A stretch of 64,000 nucleotides of DNA from Crossiella sp. CA-258035 (GTDB lineage: Bacteria; Actinomycetota; Actinomycetes; Mycobacteriales; Pseudonocardiaceae): contig NZ_CP116413.1 of NCBI RefSeq assembly GCF_030064675.1, forward strand, positions 2,822,001 to 2,886,000. The letters are read 5' to 3'. Positions 1 to 11,100 of the stretch are shown here, piece after piece. The notes beneath the pieces were generated by a model. It did not search any database. It had not been told where the DNA came from and was given only the letters and a program-made list of their open reading frames with translations. A program made the position numbers and the translations under genes. Within the stretch, counting starts at the first letter, position 1. Each line of letters opens with the position of its first letter.

Positions 1-477
1 CGCGCCACCGCCGAAGCCGGTCAGGTCGGCGTAGGCGGAGGCGTAGGCGGCGATCACCGCCTCGCGGGAGTTCGCGGTCACCCAGACGAGCAGGTCCAGG
101 TCGCCGGAGAGGCGGCGGACGTGGTCGGCGGCGAGCTGGGTCTTGCCGGCCCCGGCGGGACCGGAGAGCACTACCGCGGCCCCAGCCCCGTGGCCATGAT
201 CGGCACCAGGCCGGTTCCCGCCCTCGGCACCCGGGCCGTTCCCGCTCCCGCTTCCGGTCGCGTTCCTGGCCGCGGGCTCGGTCAGCTCGGCCAGCCGCGT
301 CCCCTCCGCGCGCGGCTGGAAGCAGTCCGCCCGGGGCGGCACCACCCCGTACCGCCTCGGCCAGCGCGGCTCCGCGGTCGACGCCCCGGCGGCCCCGTGG
401 AAGTGCACGCCCCCGTGGACCTGCCCCACCATCGCCGCGCCACCCCGCACCCCTCCGGTGAGCGCATTCCTGTTCAC
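1..477 (-). CDS. NB-ARC-type signalling ATPase, N-terminus only
   Basis: The reading frame enters from the left edge and begins at the GTG at 477; 159 codons are visible. A purine-rich stretch lies about 9 bases before that GTG. The opening residues run MNRNALTGG, then VHGGVHFHG, the short glycine/histidine preamble typical of actinomycete NB-ARC proteins with C-terminal tetratricopeptide repeats. A low-complexity Gly/Ala/Arg linker follows, and then a clear Walker A P-loop, GPAGAGKTQLA, near residues 125-135. Proteins of this class are STAND ATPases proposed to act as signalling switches; the repeat domain would lie outside the window. No DNA-binding domain precedes the P-loop, so this is not a SARP/AfsR regulator. 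The family call is firm at the P-loop; the role is inference. Confidence 0.75.
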   Translation of the reverse strand, partial: MNRNALTGGVRGGAAMVGQVHGGVHFHGAAGASTAEPRWPRRYGVVPPRADCFQPRAEGTRLAELTEPAARNATGSGSGNGPGAEGGNRPGADHGHGAGAAVVLSGPAGAGKTQLAADHVRRLSGDLDLLVWVTANSREAVIAAYASAYADLTGFGGGA

Positions 478-1082
478 GTGTCCTGCCCCCTGCTACCAGG
501 CGATTTACCTGTACAACCACCACTCGCGAACGAGTGATGGCAGTCACGCTAATGGGTGTGTCAACACGAGTTGCTGGGCGGTCCGCATACTTGGGGTCGC
601 CGCGCTTGTGCGCGACAAACGGAACAAATCGGGCTCGAATCCGATGGCATCGAGTCGTCTGTCTATTGTGGACACCGTCGGCGCTGGGACTGTCTCGCGG
701 CGGCCGCGCCGGCGGTCAGCCGGTCGCTCCCGATCGGCGGTCCTCGTCGTCGATATCCGTATGGGTGTCCGGAGAACGCACAACTTCGTTGGGCCGAACG
801 GGTGCTTCGATGTACCGCCTTTTCCGTACCGCGACCGTTTCGGAAAGTGCGGTGACGAACGCCTCAGCACGGCTTCGCAACGGCGCTCGCGTCTGCGCGC
901 CAACGGCAACGCCGCTGCTCCGGCGAGGGCGAAAGTTGCTGATCATGATGGGTGCGACCGGCAGAACCGGCTCGCGGCAACCCATCGGAAGTCGAGTGGC
1001 CGAGTCCTATTAGCAGTATTCTTCTCCGATTCGTTACCCTCTCTGTGGGGGTACTTCTCAACTGGCCAGAACGGAGACGTTC
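478..1082. other. Gene-free upstream region
   Basis: No frame here has consistent third-position G/C bias or a recognisable product. Base composition is visibly less GC-rich than the neighbouring genes, with an A/T-richer patch around 1005-1040, which is where promoters for the leftward ATPase gene or the rightward small frame at 1083 could sit. A small hairpin with a tRNA T-arm look occurs near 630-650, but no acceptor stem or anticodon arm accompanies it. Confidence 0.5.
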
Positions 1083-1430
1083 GTGTTCACGCCGCACCCG
1101 GTTCGGCGAAGCCGTATCACCAGTTCGAAGGTCACCTGGCGGGCCGCGATGCCACGCATCGCGCACGGCCCGGCAAGTGCGAACGGGAGTCAGGCCACGG
1201 TCACCGAACCGTCCAACACCACCACTGGGCAGCAGGACCTGTTCGCGCTCGAGCGCGAGCCAGCACAGCCGGTAGATGACCGCGTCGATCTGCCCGTCGA
1301 CGAGTTTCCGCAGGTGGAGCTGACCGGCGAGGACGACGTCCTCCCGCCGGAGATCAGCTTCGAGCTGTTCCTTGAACGCCTGGACGAAGTCCTGCGCGCC
1401 GAGGCCGACGCCAACTCGGTGAGGTCCTGA
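1083..1430 (+). CDS. Possible small acidic protein of unknown function
   Basis: A GTG start at 1083 follows a GGAG about 7 bases upstream and gives 115 residues. The second half is acidic, ends EADANSVRS, and has about 85 percent G/C third positions. The first half has poorer codon bias and is basic. No family is recognised. The complementary strand over 1190-1430 is almost equally coding-like in another frame (a stretch reading IDAVIYRLCWLALE), so the strand is not certain. It stands alone in a gene-poor region. Treat it as a candidate only. Confidence 0.3.
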   Translation: MFTPHPVRRSRITSSKVTWRAAMPRIAHGPASANGSQATVTEPSNTTTGQQDLFALEREPAQPVDDRVDLPVDEFPQVELTGEDDVLPPEISFELFLERLDEVLRAEADANSVRS

Positions 1431-3145
1431 TCCACCAGCCCTGACCCGTTGGCGGGTCGGGAACTTCCCCTCGACGGGCATCGCACCGCCGAGGACGCTA
1501 GCGGTCGCGCCAAGATCACCTGATCTTCCTCAGGCCGCGACCCGGGGGCGCAGGACTACCCCGATCGGGTCACCCAGCACATCAAGCACCTCAGGTTCAC
1601 CCGTTCGGGGCCACTTGCCGGTCACCCGGCCACTGGCCCCGGCGAAGCCGTGCGGCGTTGGCTGGTGCCGGACCACTCCGGCATCGGCCGAGCCGCTCGC
1701 TGGGTCGGGGTGACTGCCCACGTTGGGGTAACTGTCCACATGGGACGGTCGCTTCCGCTTGCCTTCCGCCGGTTGCTGCCTGTCTGCCGCCGCCGCTGTC
1801 TTCCGCCGGTTGGCGATTGGCCCGATGTCAGCGCCAGCGCCGAGCCGGTGTCGGTCGCTGACGAACTCGTGCCGGGTCCGTGATGCGCTGCGCCGCGTGC
1901 CGCCGCGAGCGGGGTGGCGGCGGGCTCCGGAGACGCGAGACGCTTCTGCCGCAAGCGAAATCCGCCGTCAGCGCGTTCGATGGCTGGCGGCGGTCGCGGT
2001 CGTCGCTCAGCGTTGGGGATGTCCTTGTGGCCGCTCGACTTCGCCCGTTCGTGTGGCAGACGGGGAGCGGATGCCATCGCCCCGCCTCGGACGCGTCCTG
2101 CCAGCCCGGTGCCGGTTGCGTTGGGCCAGCCCGCTGCCGGTTCGTGGTCGTCCGTCGCTCGTGCTGGTCGCCCCGAAGGGCGCGAGATCCCCTCATGCGA
2201 CCGGCGCTTGCGGCGGCTCTTTCGTCGACGCCTCGTTGGCTTCCCGCGCTGTCTCGACCGTTGCCCCGCTGTCGCCAGGTTCGCGGCGTTGCTGCTCGCT
2301 CGACGGGGCGGCAACGGGCAAGACGCTCGCGCGCGTCGCTCCTGATCGCCGGTGTGCTCTCGGGTCCGACGCCGACGCCCGACGGCTGCCTGGACACGTG
2401 GCTCCGCGCGCTCGGAGCGTCACGCTGACCCGGTCGCGTGCCCGCGCCTATCCGCGCGCCAGGACCGTCCGGCTGCGCGCCGCGGCCAAGATCGCCCGGG
2501 TCGCCCGGCTGGCCTGTGCGGGTGGCCACGTCGCGCCGGCCGGTGGCCCGGTCGCGCCAGGCGAGGGCTGGGGTGGCTGGGCACTCGGCTGGGCTGGGGG
2601 TGCTCGGCTGAGCTGGGCTCGGTGGCTGGCCTGGGCTGGGCTGGCTTGGTCTGGATGGCTGGCCTGGGCTGGCTGGCTTGGTCTGATCGGTGGCCGGGTG
2701 GGCCGTCGCTGGCCCGCTTGTTTCCCCGCCCGCGCCTCCGCTTCCTCTGCGGAACGCTTTTCGGGCCGAAAAGGTTGCTTTCCGTCTTGATCTTGGGTGG
2801 CTGGTGGTGGTCTGGCGGTCCTTGTTCTTGGGCTGTGAGTACGTGTTTCCGGTGGTCAAGTGGCGTGCTGGGGCGAGTCTGGCAGAGGTTGGGGAAGCGT
2901 TCGCGTGCCGAAAAAGGGTTCGCGGTCTGGGGGAGGTGGCCGTGAGGGGGGCAGCGGCTGCAGGTAGCGCGAGTTCGGAGGTGCTCCGGGGACTGGCGTG
3001 GGGATGGGTCGGCCGTGGCTGTTGGGCAGGCGTGGGTGGCGGGGGTAGGCGCGGGTGGCGAGTTGGGTCTGGGGATTCGCTCGTTCGTGAGTGGCGGTGC
3101 CACCCGGTCACCGGACTCAATGGGGTGTGACGCCTGTGGTTGACG
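1431..3145. other. 1.7-kb region without a convincing gene
   Basis: Long frames exist on both strands, but their translations are Arg/Pro/Ser/Ala-rich low-complexity text without domains, and several overlap in different frames. The + strand becomes strikingly G/T-rich from about 2540 to 3090, including simple GGCTGG-type reiterations. It lies downstream of the IclR gene. It could be decayed sequence or a spacer. I see no RNA gene, insertion sequence ends or transposase here. Confidence 0.5.
2571..2690. repeat. GGCTGGGCT-type low-complexity tandem repeats
   Basis: Reiterated words of the form GGCTGGGCT and GGCTGGCCTGG fill this stretch, with a longer unit, GGCTGGCTTGGTCTG, present twice. The repeats are imperfect and do not keep a codon-length period. 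They lie in the G/T-rich part of the gene-poor region. Confidence 0.7.
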
Positions 3146-3910
3146 CTAGGTCCAGTCCTCCTCCCCGGCTGCCAGTCTTCGTTCGATTCCCTGGGCCGCG
3201 GTTTGGAGGGCGGGGGCTTGTTTGGCGAGGTCGGCTCGGACCGTGTGCAGGACCATGCCCAGGGCGGCGAGGACTGTTCCGTCAGCGTCGCGGACGGGGA
3301 CGGCCACCGAGCAGGTGCCCAGGGTCATTTCCTCGGAGGTCAGGGCGTAGCCGCGGCGGCGGACCTCGGTGAGTTCGCGGAGCAGGCGGCCTGGTTCGAC
3401 GATGGTGTACTTGGTGCATCTGGCTGGGGCTGTGGTGCAGAAGCGGTGGATGAAGTCCGGGTCCTGGTGGGCCAGCAGGATCTTGCCCACTCCGGTGGCG
3501 TGCAGGGGGAGGCGGCTGCCTGCTCGGGAGATGATCGCTACTGAGCGGTGGCCGCTGAGGCGGTCCACGTACAGGGCCTCGTCGCCTGCTCGGACGGCCA
3601 GGTGGATGTTCTCGCGGGTGGTTTCGTAGAGCTCCTGCATGAACGGCAGCGCTGCTTCGCGGAGGCGGTTGACCGCGGGGGTGAGCATGCCCAGCTCCCA
3701 CAGGCGCAGGCCTATCCGGTAGCCGCCGTCGGGGTCCTTGGTGATCGCGCCCCAGTCGGTCAGGTCGCGGAGCAGGCGGTGGGTGGTGGCCAGGGGGAGG
3801 CCGGCTCGGCGGGACATCTCGGAGAGGGTCTGGCGAGGGTGGGCCGGGGTGAAGGTGGCGAGCAGGGTGAGGGCGCGCAGGGTGACCGAGCGTGGCGGTT
3901 GACTGTCCAT
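3146..3910 (-). CDS. IclR-family transcriptional regulator
   Basis: 254 residues, the usual IclR length. An N-terminal winged helix (about residues 8-70, with LSEMSRRAGLPLATTHRLL as the recognition segment) is followed by the IclR effector domain, including the typical LPLHATGVGKILLA segment near residue 135 and the RRRGYALTSEE segment near 200. IclR proteins generally sense small aromatic or organic acids. The gene is divergent from an aromatic-acid-type MFS carrier across a 142-base gap, so it probably controls that carrier and itself. The ATG at 3910 fits the family N-terminus. Confidence 0.93.
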   Translation of the reverse strand: MDSQPPRSVTLRALTLLATFTPAHPRQTLSEMSRRAGLPLATTHRLLRDLTDWGAITKDPDGGYRIGLRLWELGMLTPAVNRLREAALPFMQELYETTRENIHLAVRAGDEALYVDRLSGHRSVAIISRAGSRLPLHATGVGKILLAHQDPDFIHRFCTTAPARCTKYTIVEPGRLLRELTEVRRRGYALTSEEMTLGTCSVAVPVRDADGTVLAALGMVLHTVRADLAKQAPALQTAAQGIERRLAAGEEDWT

Positions 3911-3980
3911 TGTGGACTCCGCGGGGTCTGCTAGAGAAAAACTGGCGGGGGTGGGCTGGGGTTTTCCGGTGAGTGGAAGA

Positions 3981-3992
3981 CTACCGTGGTAG
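3981..3992. promoter_or_regulatory. Palindromic candidate IclR operator
   Basis: A perfect 12-base palindrome, CTACCGTGGTAG, lies in the divergent gap between the IclR gene and the MFS gene. A second imperfect pair of arms (TTCC and GGAA) lies just upstream. Position and symmetry fit an operator; assignment to this IclR protein is inference. Confidence 0.4.
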
Positions 3993-4052
3993 CCGTTCCG
4001 TCCGCGTTCCTAGGCTTGCGCAACCCTCGGACGGCCTGGCGAAGGAGCCCCC

Positions 4053-5345
4053 GTGACGCAGACTGGAAACCCGCACGGCAAATGGGTGCAACCCCTCTGC
4101 TGGACCGCGGTCCTGCTGGACGGGTTCGACCTGGTGGTCCTGGGTGTCGTGCTACCCGTGCTGCTCGGCGAGCAGGTCTGGGGCCTGACCGCGGGCACCG
4201 GCGCGGCGGTCTCCACCGCCGGGCTGGTCGGGATGATGATCGGCGCGCTGGCCATCGGCACCGTCACCGACGTCATCGGGCGGCGCAAGACGCTCATCCT
4301 GTCGGTGACGATCTTCTCGCTGTGCACCCTGCTGTGCGCGTTCGCGCCCTCGGCGCTGATCTTCGGCGCGTTGCGGTTCCTGGCCGGGCTGGGGCTCGGC
4401 GGGTGCCTGCCGACCGCGATCAGCCTGGTCGCGGAGACCAACGCCGAGCGGGGGCGGGCCAGCAGCGCGACCACGCTGGTGATGACCGGCTACCACGCCG
4501 GGGCGGTGCTGACCTCGTTGCTGGGGTTGCTGCTGATCCCGCAGCTGGGGTGGCGGGCGATGTTCGTCGCGGGGGCGCTGCCGGCGCTGGTGCTGGTGCC
4601 GCTGATGGTGCGGTACCTGCCCGAGTCGGCCAGCTTCGAGCGGGCCCGCGCCGCGGCCGGGTCGACCACCGCCGCGGCGGGCAACGCGGTGCGCTCGCTG
4701 TTCCAGGGCAGGCTGCTGCGGGCCACCATCGCGTTCTGGGTCAGCACCTTCCTCGGGCTGGTGCTGGTCTACGGGCTCAACACCTGGCTGCCGCAGATCA
4801 TGCGCCAGGCCGGGTATCCGCTCGGCGACGCGCTCGGGCTGCTGCTCACCCTCAACGTCGGCGCGGTGGTCGGACTGCTCGTCGCGGGCCGGGTCGCCGA
4901 CCGGACCGGGGTGCGCAAGGCGGTGATCGGCTGGTTCGTCGGCGCGGCGGTGTTCCTGGCGTTGTTCAGCCTGCGGATGCCGACGCTGGGGCTCTACGTG
5001 GTGGTGTTCCTGGCCGGGTGCTTCGTCTTCAGCGCGCAGGTGCTGATCTACGCCTACACCCAGCACATCTACCCGCCGCACGCGCGCGCCACCGGACTGG
5101 GCTGGACCGCGGGCATGGGCCGGATCGGCGGCATCACCGGACCGCTGCTGGGCGGCTGGCTGGTCTCGGCCGGGGTCGCCTACCCGTGGGGGTTCTACCT
5201 GTTCGCGGTGTTCGGGTTGCTGGCCGCGGTCGCGGTGGCCGCGGTGACCGGGCGCGGGGCCGCACCGGAGGCCGGGTCGGCGGCGGTGGAGGCGGAGGCG
5301 CCTGGGGCCAGCCGGGAGGCCTCGCCGGGGGCCGCGCGGGCGTGA
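4053..5345 (+). CDS. MFS carrier, aromatic acid:H+ symporter type
   Basis: 430 residues with about 12 hydrophobic segments. The first helix carries the LLDGFDLVVLG motif characteristic of the AAHS subfamily (benzoate, protocatechuate and 4-hydroxybenzoate carriers), and loop 2-3 carries the MFS signature around DVIGRRKTL. The C-terminus past helix 12 is an Ala/Glu-rich tail. The GTG at 4053 follows AAGGAG at ideal spacing. Divergence from an IclR regulator, a family that often senses the same acids, supports uptake of an aromatic or related organic acid. The exact substrate cannot be read from sequence. Confidence 0.88.
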   Translation: MTQTGNPHGKWVQPLCWTAVLLDGFDLVVLGVVLPVLLGEQVWGLTAGTGAAVSTAGLVGMMIGALAIGTVTDVIGRRKTLILSVTIFSLCTLLCAFAPSALIFGALRFLAGLGLGGCLPTAISLVAETNAERGRASSATTLVMTGYHAGAVLTSLLGLLLIPQLGWRAMFVAGALPALVLVPLMVRYLPESASFERARAAAGSTTAAAGNAVRSLFQGRLLRATIAFWVSTFLGLVLVYGLNTWLPQIMRQAGYPLGDALGLLLTLNVGAVVGLLVAGRVADRTGVRKAVIGWFVGAAVFLALFSLRMPTLGLYVVVFLAGCFVFSAQVLIYAYTQHIYPPHARATGLGWTAGMGRIGGITGPLLGGWLVSAGVAYPWGFYLFAVFGLLAAVAVAAVTGRGAAPEAGSAAVEAEAPGASREASPGAARA

Positions 5346-5381
5346 TCAAGGCGCGGGGCCGCCACTGGCATGCTGGTGGCC

Positions 5382-6077
5382 ATGGTGCGCGCGAACCTCG
5401 ACAAGCAGACCAGCCAGGTGTCGGCCATGTTCGACCAGGTCGCCGACGGCTACGACCGCACCCGCGCCCGCCTGTGGTGGGGCCGGATGGACGCCTGGGG
5501 CCGGGAGATGGCCGCGGCGGCCAATGCCGGTCCGGGCAGGCGGGTGCTGGACGTGGCCGCCGGCACCGGCACCTCCACCGCGGCCCTGGCCGCCGCCGGC
5601 GCGCAGGCGGTGGCCTGCGACCTGTCCCTGGGCATGCTCGGGGTGGCCGGGCGGCGGCATCCGGACCTGCCGAGGGTCGCCGCGGACGCGCACGCCCTGC
5701 CCTTCGCCAGGGGCAGCTTCGACGCGGTGACCATCTCCTTCGGGCTGCGCAACATCGGCGACGTGGCCGCCGCGCTGCGCGAGATGCTCGCCGTCACCCG
5801 GCCCGGCGGCCGGCTGGTGGTCTGCGAGTTCAGCATCCCGCCCACACCGCTCAACGGCGCGCTGTTCACCGCCTACCTCCGGCACGTGGTGCCGCTGATC
5901 GCCCGCAGGGTCAGCAGCAACCCCGACGCCTACCGCTACCTCGCCGAGTCCATCCAGGCCTGGCACACCCCGCCCCGGCTCGGCGAGCAGATCACCGCGG
6001 CGGGCTGGGAACGGGTGGCCTGGCGGCCGCTGACCGGGGGAGCCGTGCACCTGCACGTGGGCACCGCGCCGCGCTGA
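5382..6077 (+). CDS. UbiE/MenG-like SAM methyltransferase
   Basis: 231 residues from the ATG at 5382; an in-frame ATG at 5370 is less likely because MVRANLDKQ matches the usual family start. The SAM-binding motif VLDVAAGTGTST lies near residue 50, a downstream acidic residue sits in VACDLSLGML, and the quinone-methyltransferase signature FGLRNIGD is near 120. These proteins methylate demethylmenaquinone or a related polyketide or quinone ring. The N-terminal segment departs from the usual housekeeping motif, so this may be a paralogue. It follows the MFS gene by 36 bases and ends before a strong hairpin terminator. Confidence 0.8.
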   Translation: MVRANLDKQTSQVSAMFDQVADGYDRTRARLWWGRMDAWGREMAAAANAGPGRRVLDVAAGTGTSTAALAAAGAQAVACDLSLGMLGVAGRRHPDLPRVAADAHALPFARGSFDAVTISFGLRNIGDVAAALREMLAVTRPGGRLVVCEFSIPPTPLNGALFTAYLRHVVPLIARRVSSNPDAYRYLAESIQAWHTPPRLGEQITAAGWERVAWRPLTGGAVHLHVGTAPR

Positions 6078-6121
6078 GCAGGCTGACCGCGCACATCCGA
6101 CAGGAGCAGCTGCGACGACGA

Positions 6122-6152
6122 AGCCCCGCCTACCGGTCCGGCAGGCGGGGCT
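6122..6152. terminator. Bidirectional hairpin terminator
   Basis: A 10-base perfect stem (AGCCCCGCCT pairing with AGGCGGGGCT) around an 11-base loop lies between the convergent ends of the methyltransferase and GH3 genes. There is no strong T run on either side, as is common in high-GC actinomycetes. Confidence 0.8.
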
Positions 6153-6170
6153 CCGCGACATCCGTTGCCG

Positions 6171-8828
<2,658 letters not shown>

Positions 8829-8894
8829 GAACGATCCGTTCCTTGAGGCGGAAGTTGCGGAGTGTTACGGCGCGGGCCTGGGAAAGCCGCGCCG

Positions 8895-8924
8895 ATCCTC
8901 ACCGCCAGCTGACATCCGTGTCAA
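8895..8924 (-). promoter_or_regulatory. Promoter of the GH3 gene
   Basis: On the minus strand a perfect TTGACA (8924-8919) is followed after 18 bases by GAGGAT (8900-8895), an acceptable -10 for actinomycete housekeeping sigma. It sits about 65 bases upstream of the ATG, immediately downstream of the candidate operator. Confidence 0.5.
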
Positions 8925-8932
8925 GGGTTTCG

Positions 8933-8946
8933 TGGAAGCGCTCTCG
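8933..8946. promoter_or_regulatory. CebR-like operator
   Basis: TGGAAGCGCTCTCG matches the Streptomyces CebR box TGGGAGCGCTCCCA at 11 of 14 positions, with the AGCGCT core intact. It abuts the -35 hexamer of the beta-glucosidase promoter, a position suited to repression. LacI-family cellobiose repressors bind such sites; the repressor gene is not in this window. Confidence 0.65.
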
Positions 8947-9034
8947 CAGGCGGCTGCCTGCGCATTCGGACTAGCGCTTGATCACCTTTGTGAACCCGCA
9001 GCGTGTCCGGGGTGTCCGAATCGCGCGGTTGCGT

Positions 9035-9601
9035 TCAGAGGCGCACGAGTTGCCGGACGGCTTCGGTCACCGTCTCCCGGCGCGCCTTCTTGGTGGTGAC
9101 GAACCTGGTCGAGGCGGCGTCGGGGTTGCCAGCGGTCCACATGGTCGCCAGCACCAGCACCAGGCTCAGCAGCCCGGCCGCCGGGATGTGGCCGGGCAGT
9201 CTGCCCTCGGCCTGGGCGGCGGCGATGGCGGCGATCTTGTCCCGGTGCGCGCGCAGCACCTGTTCGGGCAGCGGGCCCTCCGCGCCGCGCTCCAGGCGGT
9301 GCCAGGCGGACAGGCGCACCACCTCCGGCGACTGCCAGAACCGGTCGAACAGGCGGCCCGCGTAGCCGGGCAGGTCCTCGGGGTCGATCGGGACCGCGTC
9401 CACGGTGCCGGTGACCAGCAGGTCGTAGGCGGCGTCGAAGAGCTGTTCCTTGTTGCCGAAGTAGGAGTAGATCATCGCCTTGTTGGCCTTGGCCTGCTCG
9501 GCGATCCGGTCCACCCTGGCGCCCGCGATGCCGTAGGCGGCGAACTCGGCGATTGCCGCGTCCAGGAGGCGTTTCTTGGTCTGTTCCGCATCGCGTGCCA
9601 C
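9035..9601 (-). CDS. TetR-family regulator
   Basis: 188 residues from the GTG at 9601, where the text becomes VARDAEQTKKRLLDAAIAEF, a standard TetR opening; the longer upstream frame reads as non-coding. The helix-turn-helix spans about residues 25-50 (ARVDRIAEQAKANKAMIYSYF). The C-terminal ligand domain ends with TRFVTTKKARRETVTEAVRQ, as in a common actinomycete TetR group. It is divergent from an LLM oxidoreductase gene across 119 bases and may control it, although that gene's promoter has MerR-type geometry. Confidence 0.88.
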   Translation of the reverse strand: MARDAEQTKKRLLDAAIAEFAAYGIAGARVDRIAEQAKANKAMIYSYFGNKEQLFDAAYDLLVTGTVDAVPIDPEDLPGYAGRLFDRFWQSPEVVRLSAWHRLERGAEGPLPEQVLRAHRDKIAAIAAAQAEGRLPGHIPAAGLLSLVLVLATMWTAGNPDAASTRFVTTKKARRETVTEAVRQLVRL

Positions 9602-9682
9602 GCGCGCAGGGAAACAGCCTGCCGTCGCCTTTGTCAACAGAACGGTTGGTTGCCAGCCGGGCGGGTGCAGTCCATTGTGGAC

Positions 9683-9713
9683 TTGACCTGGAGTGCGCTC
9701 CAAGGTCTAGCGT
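9683..9713 (+). promoter_or_regulatory. MerR-type promoter with 19-bp spacer and dyad
   Basis: TTGACC (9683-9688) and TAGCGT (9708-9713) are separated by 19 bases, and the spacer carries the dyad TGGAGTGCGCTCCA. An over-long spacer with a dyad between the hexamers is the hallmark of MerR-family promoters. Eight bases separate the -10 from the ATG at 9721, so the transcript would be leaderless. No merR gene is adjacent. Confidence 0.65.
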
Positions 9714-9720
9714 CGGGGGC

Positions 9721-10605
9721 ATGCGACTGGGCATCCACCTCACCACCTTCAACCACCCCGAGGACCCGGCCGGGCTCGCCGCCGAGCTGGCCGCCACCGG
9801 GCGGGCCGCCGAGGCCGCGGGCGCGGAGACCCTCTCGGTGATGGACCACTACTTCCAGATGGAGCAGAACGGCCGCGCCGAGCACCCCATGCTGGAGGGC
9901 TACACCACCCTCGGCTTCCTGGCCACGCACACCACCTCCGCCCGGCTGGGCCTGCTGGTCACCGGCGTCACCTACCGCCACCCCGGACTGCTCGCCAAGA
10001 TCGTCACCACCCTGGACGTGCTCTCCGGCGGCCGCGCCTTCCTCGGCATCGGCGCCGCCTGGTACGACCGCGAGCACCGGGGCCTCGGCGTGCCGTACCC
10101 GAGCACCGCCGAGCGGTTCGAGCGGCTGGAAGAGACGCTGCGGATCTGCCGCCAGATGTGGGACCCGGCGGACAACGGGCCGTTCCAGGGCAGGCACTTC
10201 CAGCTGGCCGAGACGCTGAACTCCCCGCCCGCGCTCAGCTCCCCGCGGCCGAAGGTGCTCATCGGCGGTGGCGGCGAGCGCAAGACGCTGCGCCTGGTCG
10301 CCCAGTACGCCGACGCCTGCAACCTGTTCGCCACCTCGCCGGAGGAGGTCGCGCACAAGCTGTCCGTGCTGGACGCGCACTGCGCCGACCTCGGTCGGGA
10401 CCCGGCGGAGGTGCAGCGCACCATGCTCTACCGCAGCGAGGCCCTCAACGACGGCGACCTGGACCAGGCTGCCAAGGACCTGGCGGTCTACGCCGAGCTG
10501 GGCATCAGCACGGTGATCCTGGTGCCGCCGGGGCAGGGCAGCCCGGCGGAGTGGATCGAGCGGCGGTGCGTGCCGCTGGCCCCGAAGCTGGCCGAGCTGG
10601 GCTGA
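9721..10605 (+). CDS. F420-dependent LLM-class oxidoreductase
   Basis: 294 residues from the ATG at 9721. It has the luciferase-like barrel: MRLGIHLTTF start, HPGLLAKIVTTLDVLSGGR near 85-105, GIGAAWYDREHRGLGVPYP near 107-125, and VLIGGGGERKTLRLVAQYAD near 180-200. This matches the actinobacterial F420-dependent subfamily that transfers hydride from F420H2 to substrates not predictable from sequence. Transcription probably starts from the MerR-type promoter just upstream. It is convergent with the MarR gene, with only 3 bases between the stops. Confidence 0.88.
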   Translation: MRLGIHLTTFNHPEDPAGLAAELAATGRAAEAAGAETLSVMDHYFQMEQNGRAEHPMLEGYTTLGFLATHTTSARLGLLVTGVTYRHPGLLAKIVTTLDVLSGGRAFLGIGAAWYDREHRGLGVPYPSTAERFERLEETLRICRQMWDPADNGPFQGRHFQLAETLNSPPALSSPRPKVLIGGGGERKTLRLVAQYADACNLFATSPEEVAHKLSVLDAHCADLGRDPAEVQRTMLYRSEALNDGDLDQAAKDLAVYAELGISTVILVPPGQGSPAEWIERRCVPLAPKLAELG

Positions 10606-10608
10606 GCC

Positions 10609-11082
10609 TCAGGCCGGCGGGGGTTCGGCCTCGGCCAGGCGGGCGAGCACCGCGGCGGAGATCTCGGTCAGCGCGTTCAGCTGGGCCGGGGTCAGCGCCT
10701 CGGCGAAGTAGCGGCGCACCTCCCGCACGTGCAGTGGCGCGGCGGCCTCGATGGTGGCCCTGCCCTTGGCGGTGAGGGTGGCGAAGGCGCCGCGGCCGTC
10801 GGTGGGGCACTCCTCGCGCAGCACCAGGCCGCGCTCCTGCATGCGGCTGATCTGCTTGGACAGCCTGCTCTTCTGCCAGCGCAGCTCGCAGCCGAGCTCG
10901 TTGAGGCGCAGCCTGCCCTGGGGCGCCTCGGACAGGCCGACCAGCACCGCGTAGTCGGCGTCGGAGAGACCGCTCTGCCGTTGCAGCTCGCGGGCCAGGT
11001 GCGACTGCAGCCGGGTCTGCATGGCCAGGAAGCCGCGCCAGGCCTGCTGTTGCTCCTCGTCCAACCAGGGATCACCTGCCAT
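10609..11082 (-). CDS. MarR-family regulator
   Basis: 157 residues from the ATG at 11082. The winged helix covers roughly residues 45-105, with LNELGCELRWQKSRLSKQISRM as recognition region and a DGRGAFATLTAKGRA wing. The family binds palindromes and is released by small phenolic ligands. It is divergent from a small acetyltransferase gene, and three CTGGTT/AACCAG half-sites lie in the gap. A TATAGT hexamer just upstream of its own ATG overlaps this region, suggesting autoregulation. Confidence 0.92.
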   Translation of the reverse strand: MAGDPWLDEEQQQAWRGFLAMQTRLQSHLARELQRQSGLSDADYAVLVGLSEAPQGRLRLNELGCELRWQKSRLSKQISRMQERGLVLREECPTDGRGAFATLTAKGRATIEAAAPLHVREVRRYFAEALTPAQLNALTEISAAVLARLAEAEPPPA

Positions 11083-11100
11083 GGTGACCACTATACCGAT

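Noticed and set aside
610-660. Hairpin resembling a tRNA T-arm
   Set aside because: No acceptor stem, D-arm or anticodon arm can be built around it.
1828-3120. 430-codon open frame on the minus strand
   Set aside because: Translation is Pro/Arg/Ser/Thr-rich low-complexity text with no domain and no ribosome site; it is the complement of the G/T-rich repeat tract.
9602-9703. N-terminal extension of the TetR gene to 9703
   Set aside because: It would place untypical residues before the standard TetR opening and overlap the divergent promoter; the GTG at 9601 fits the family.
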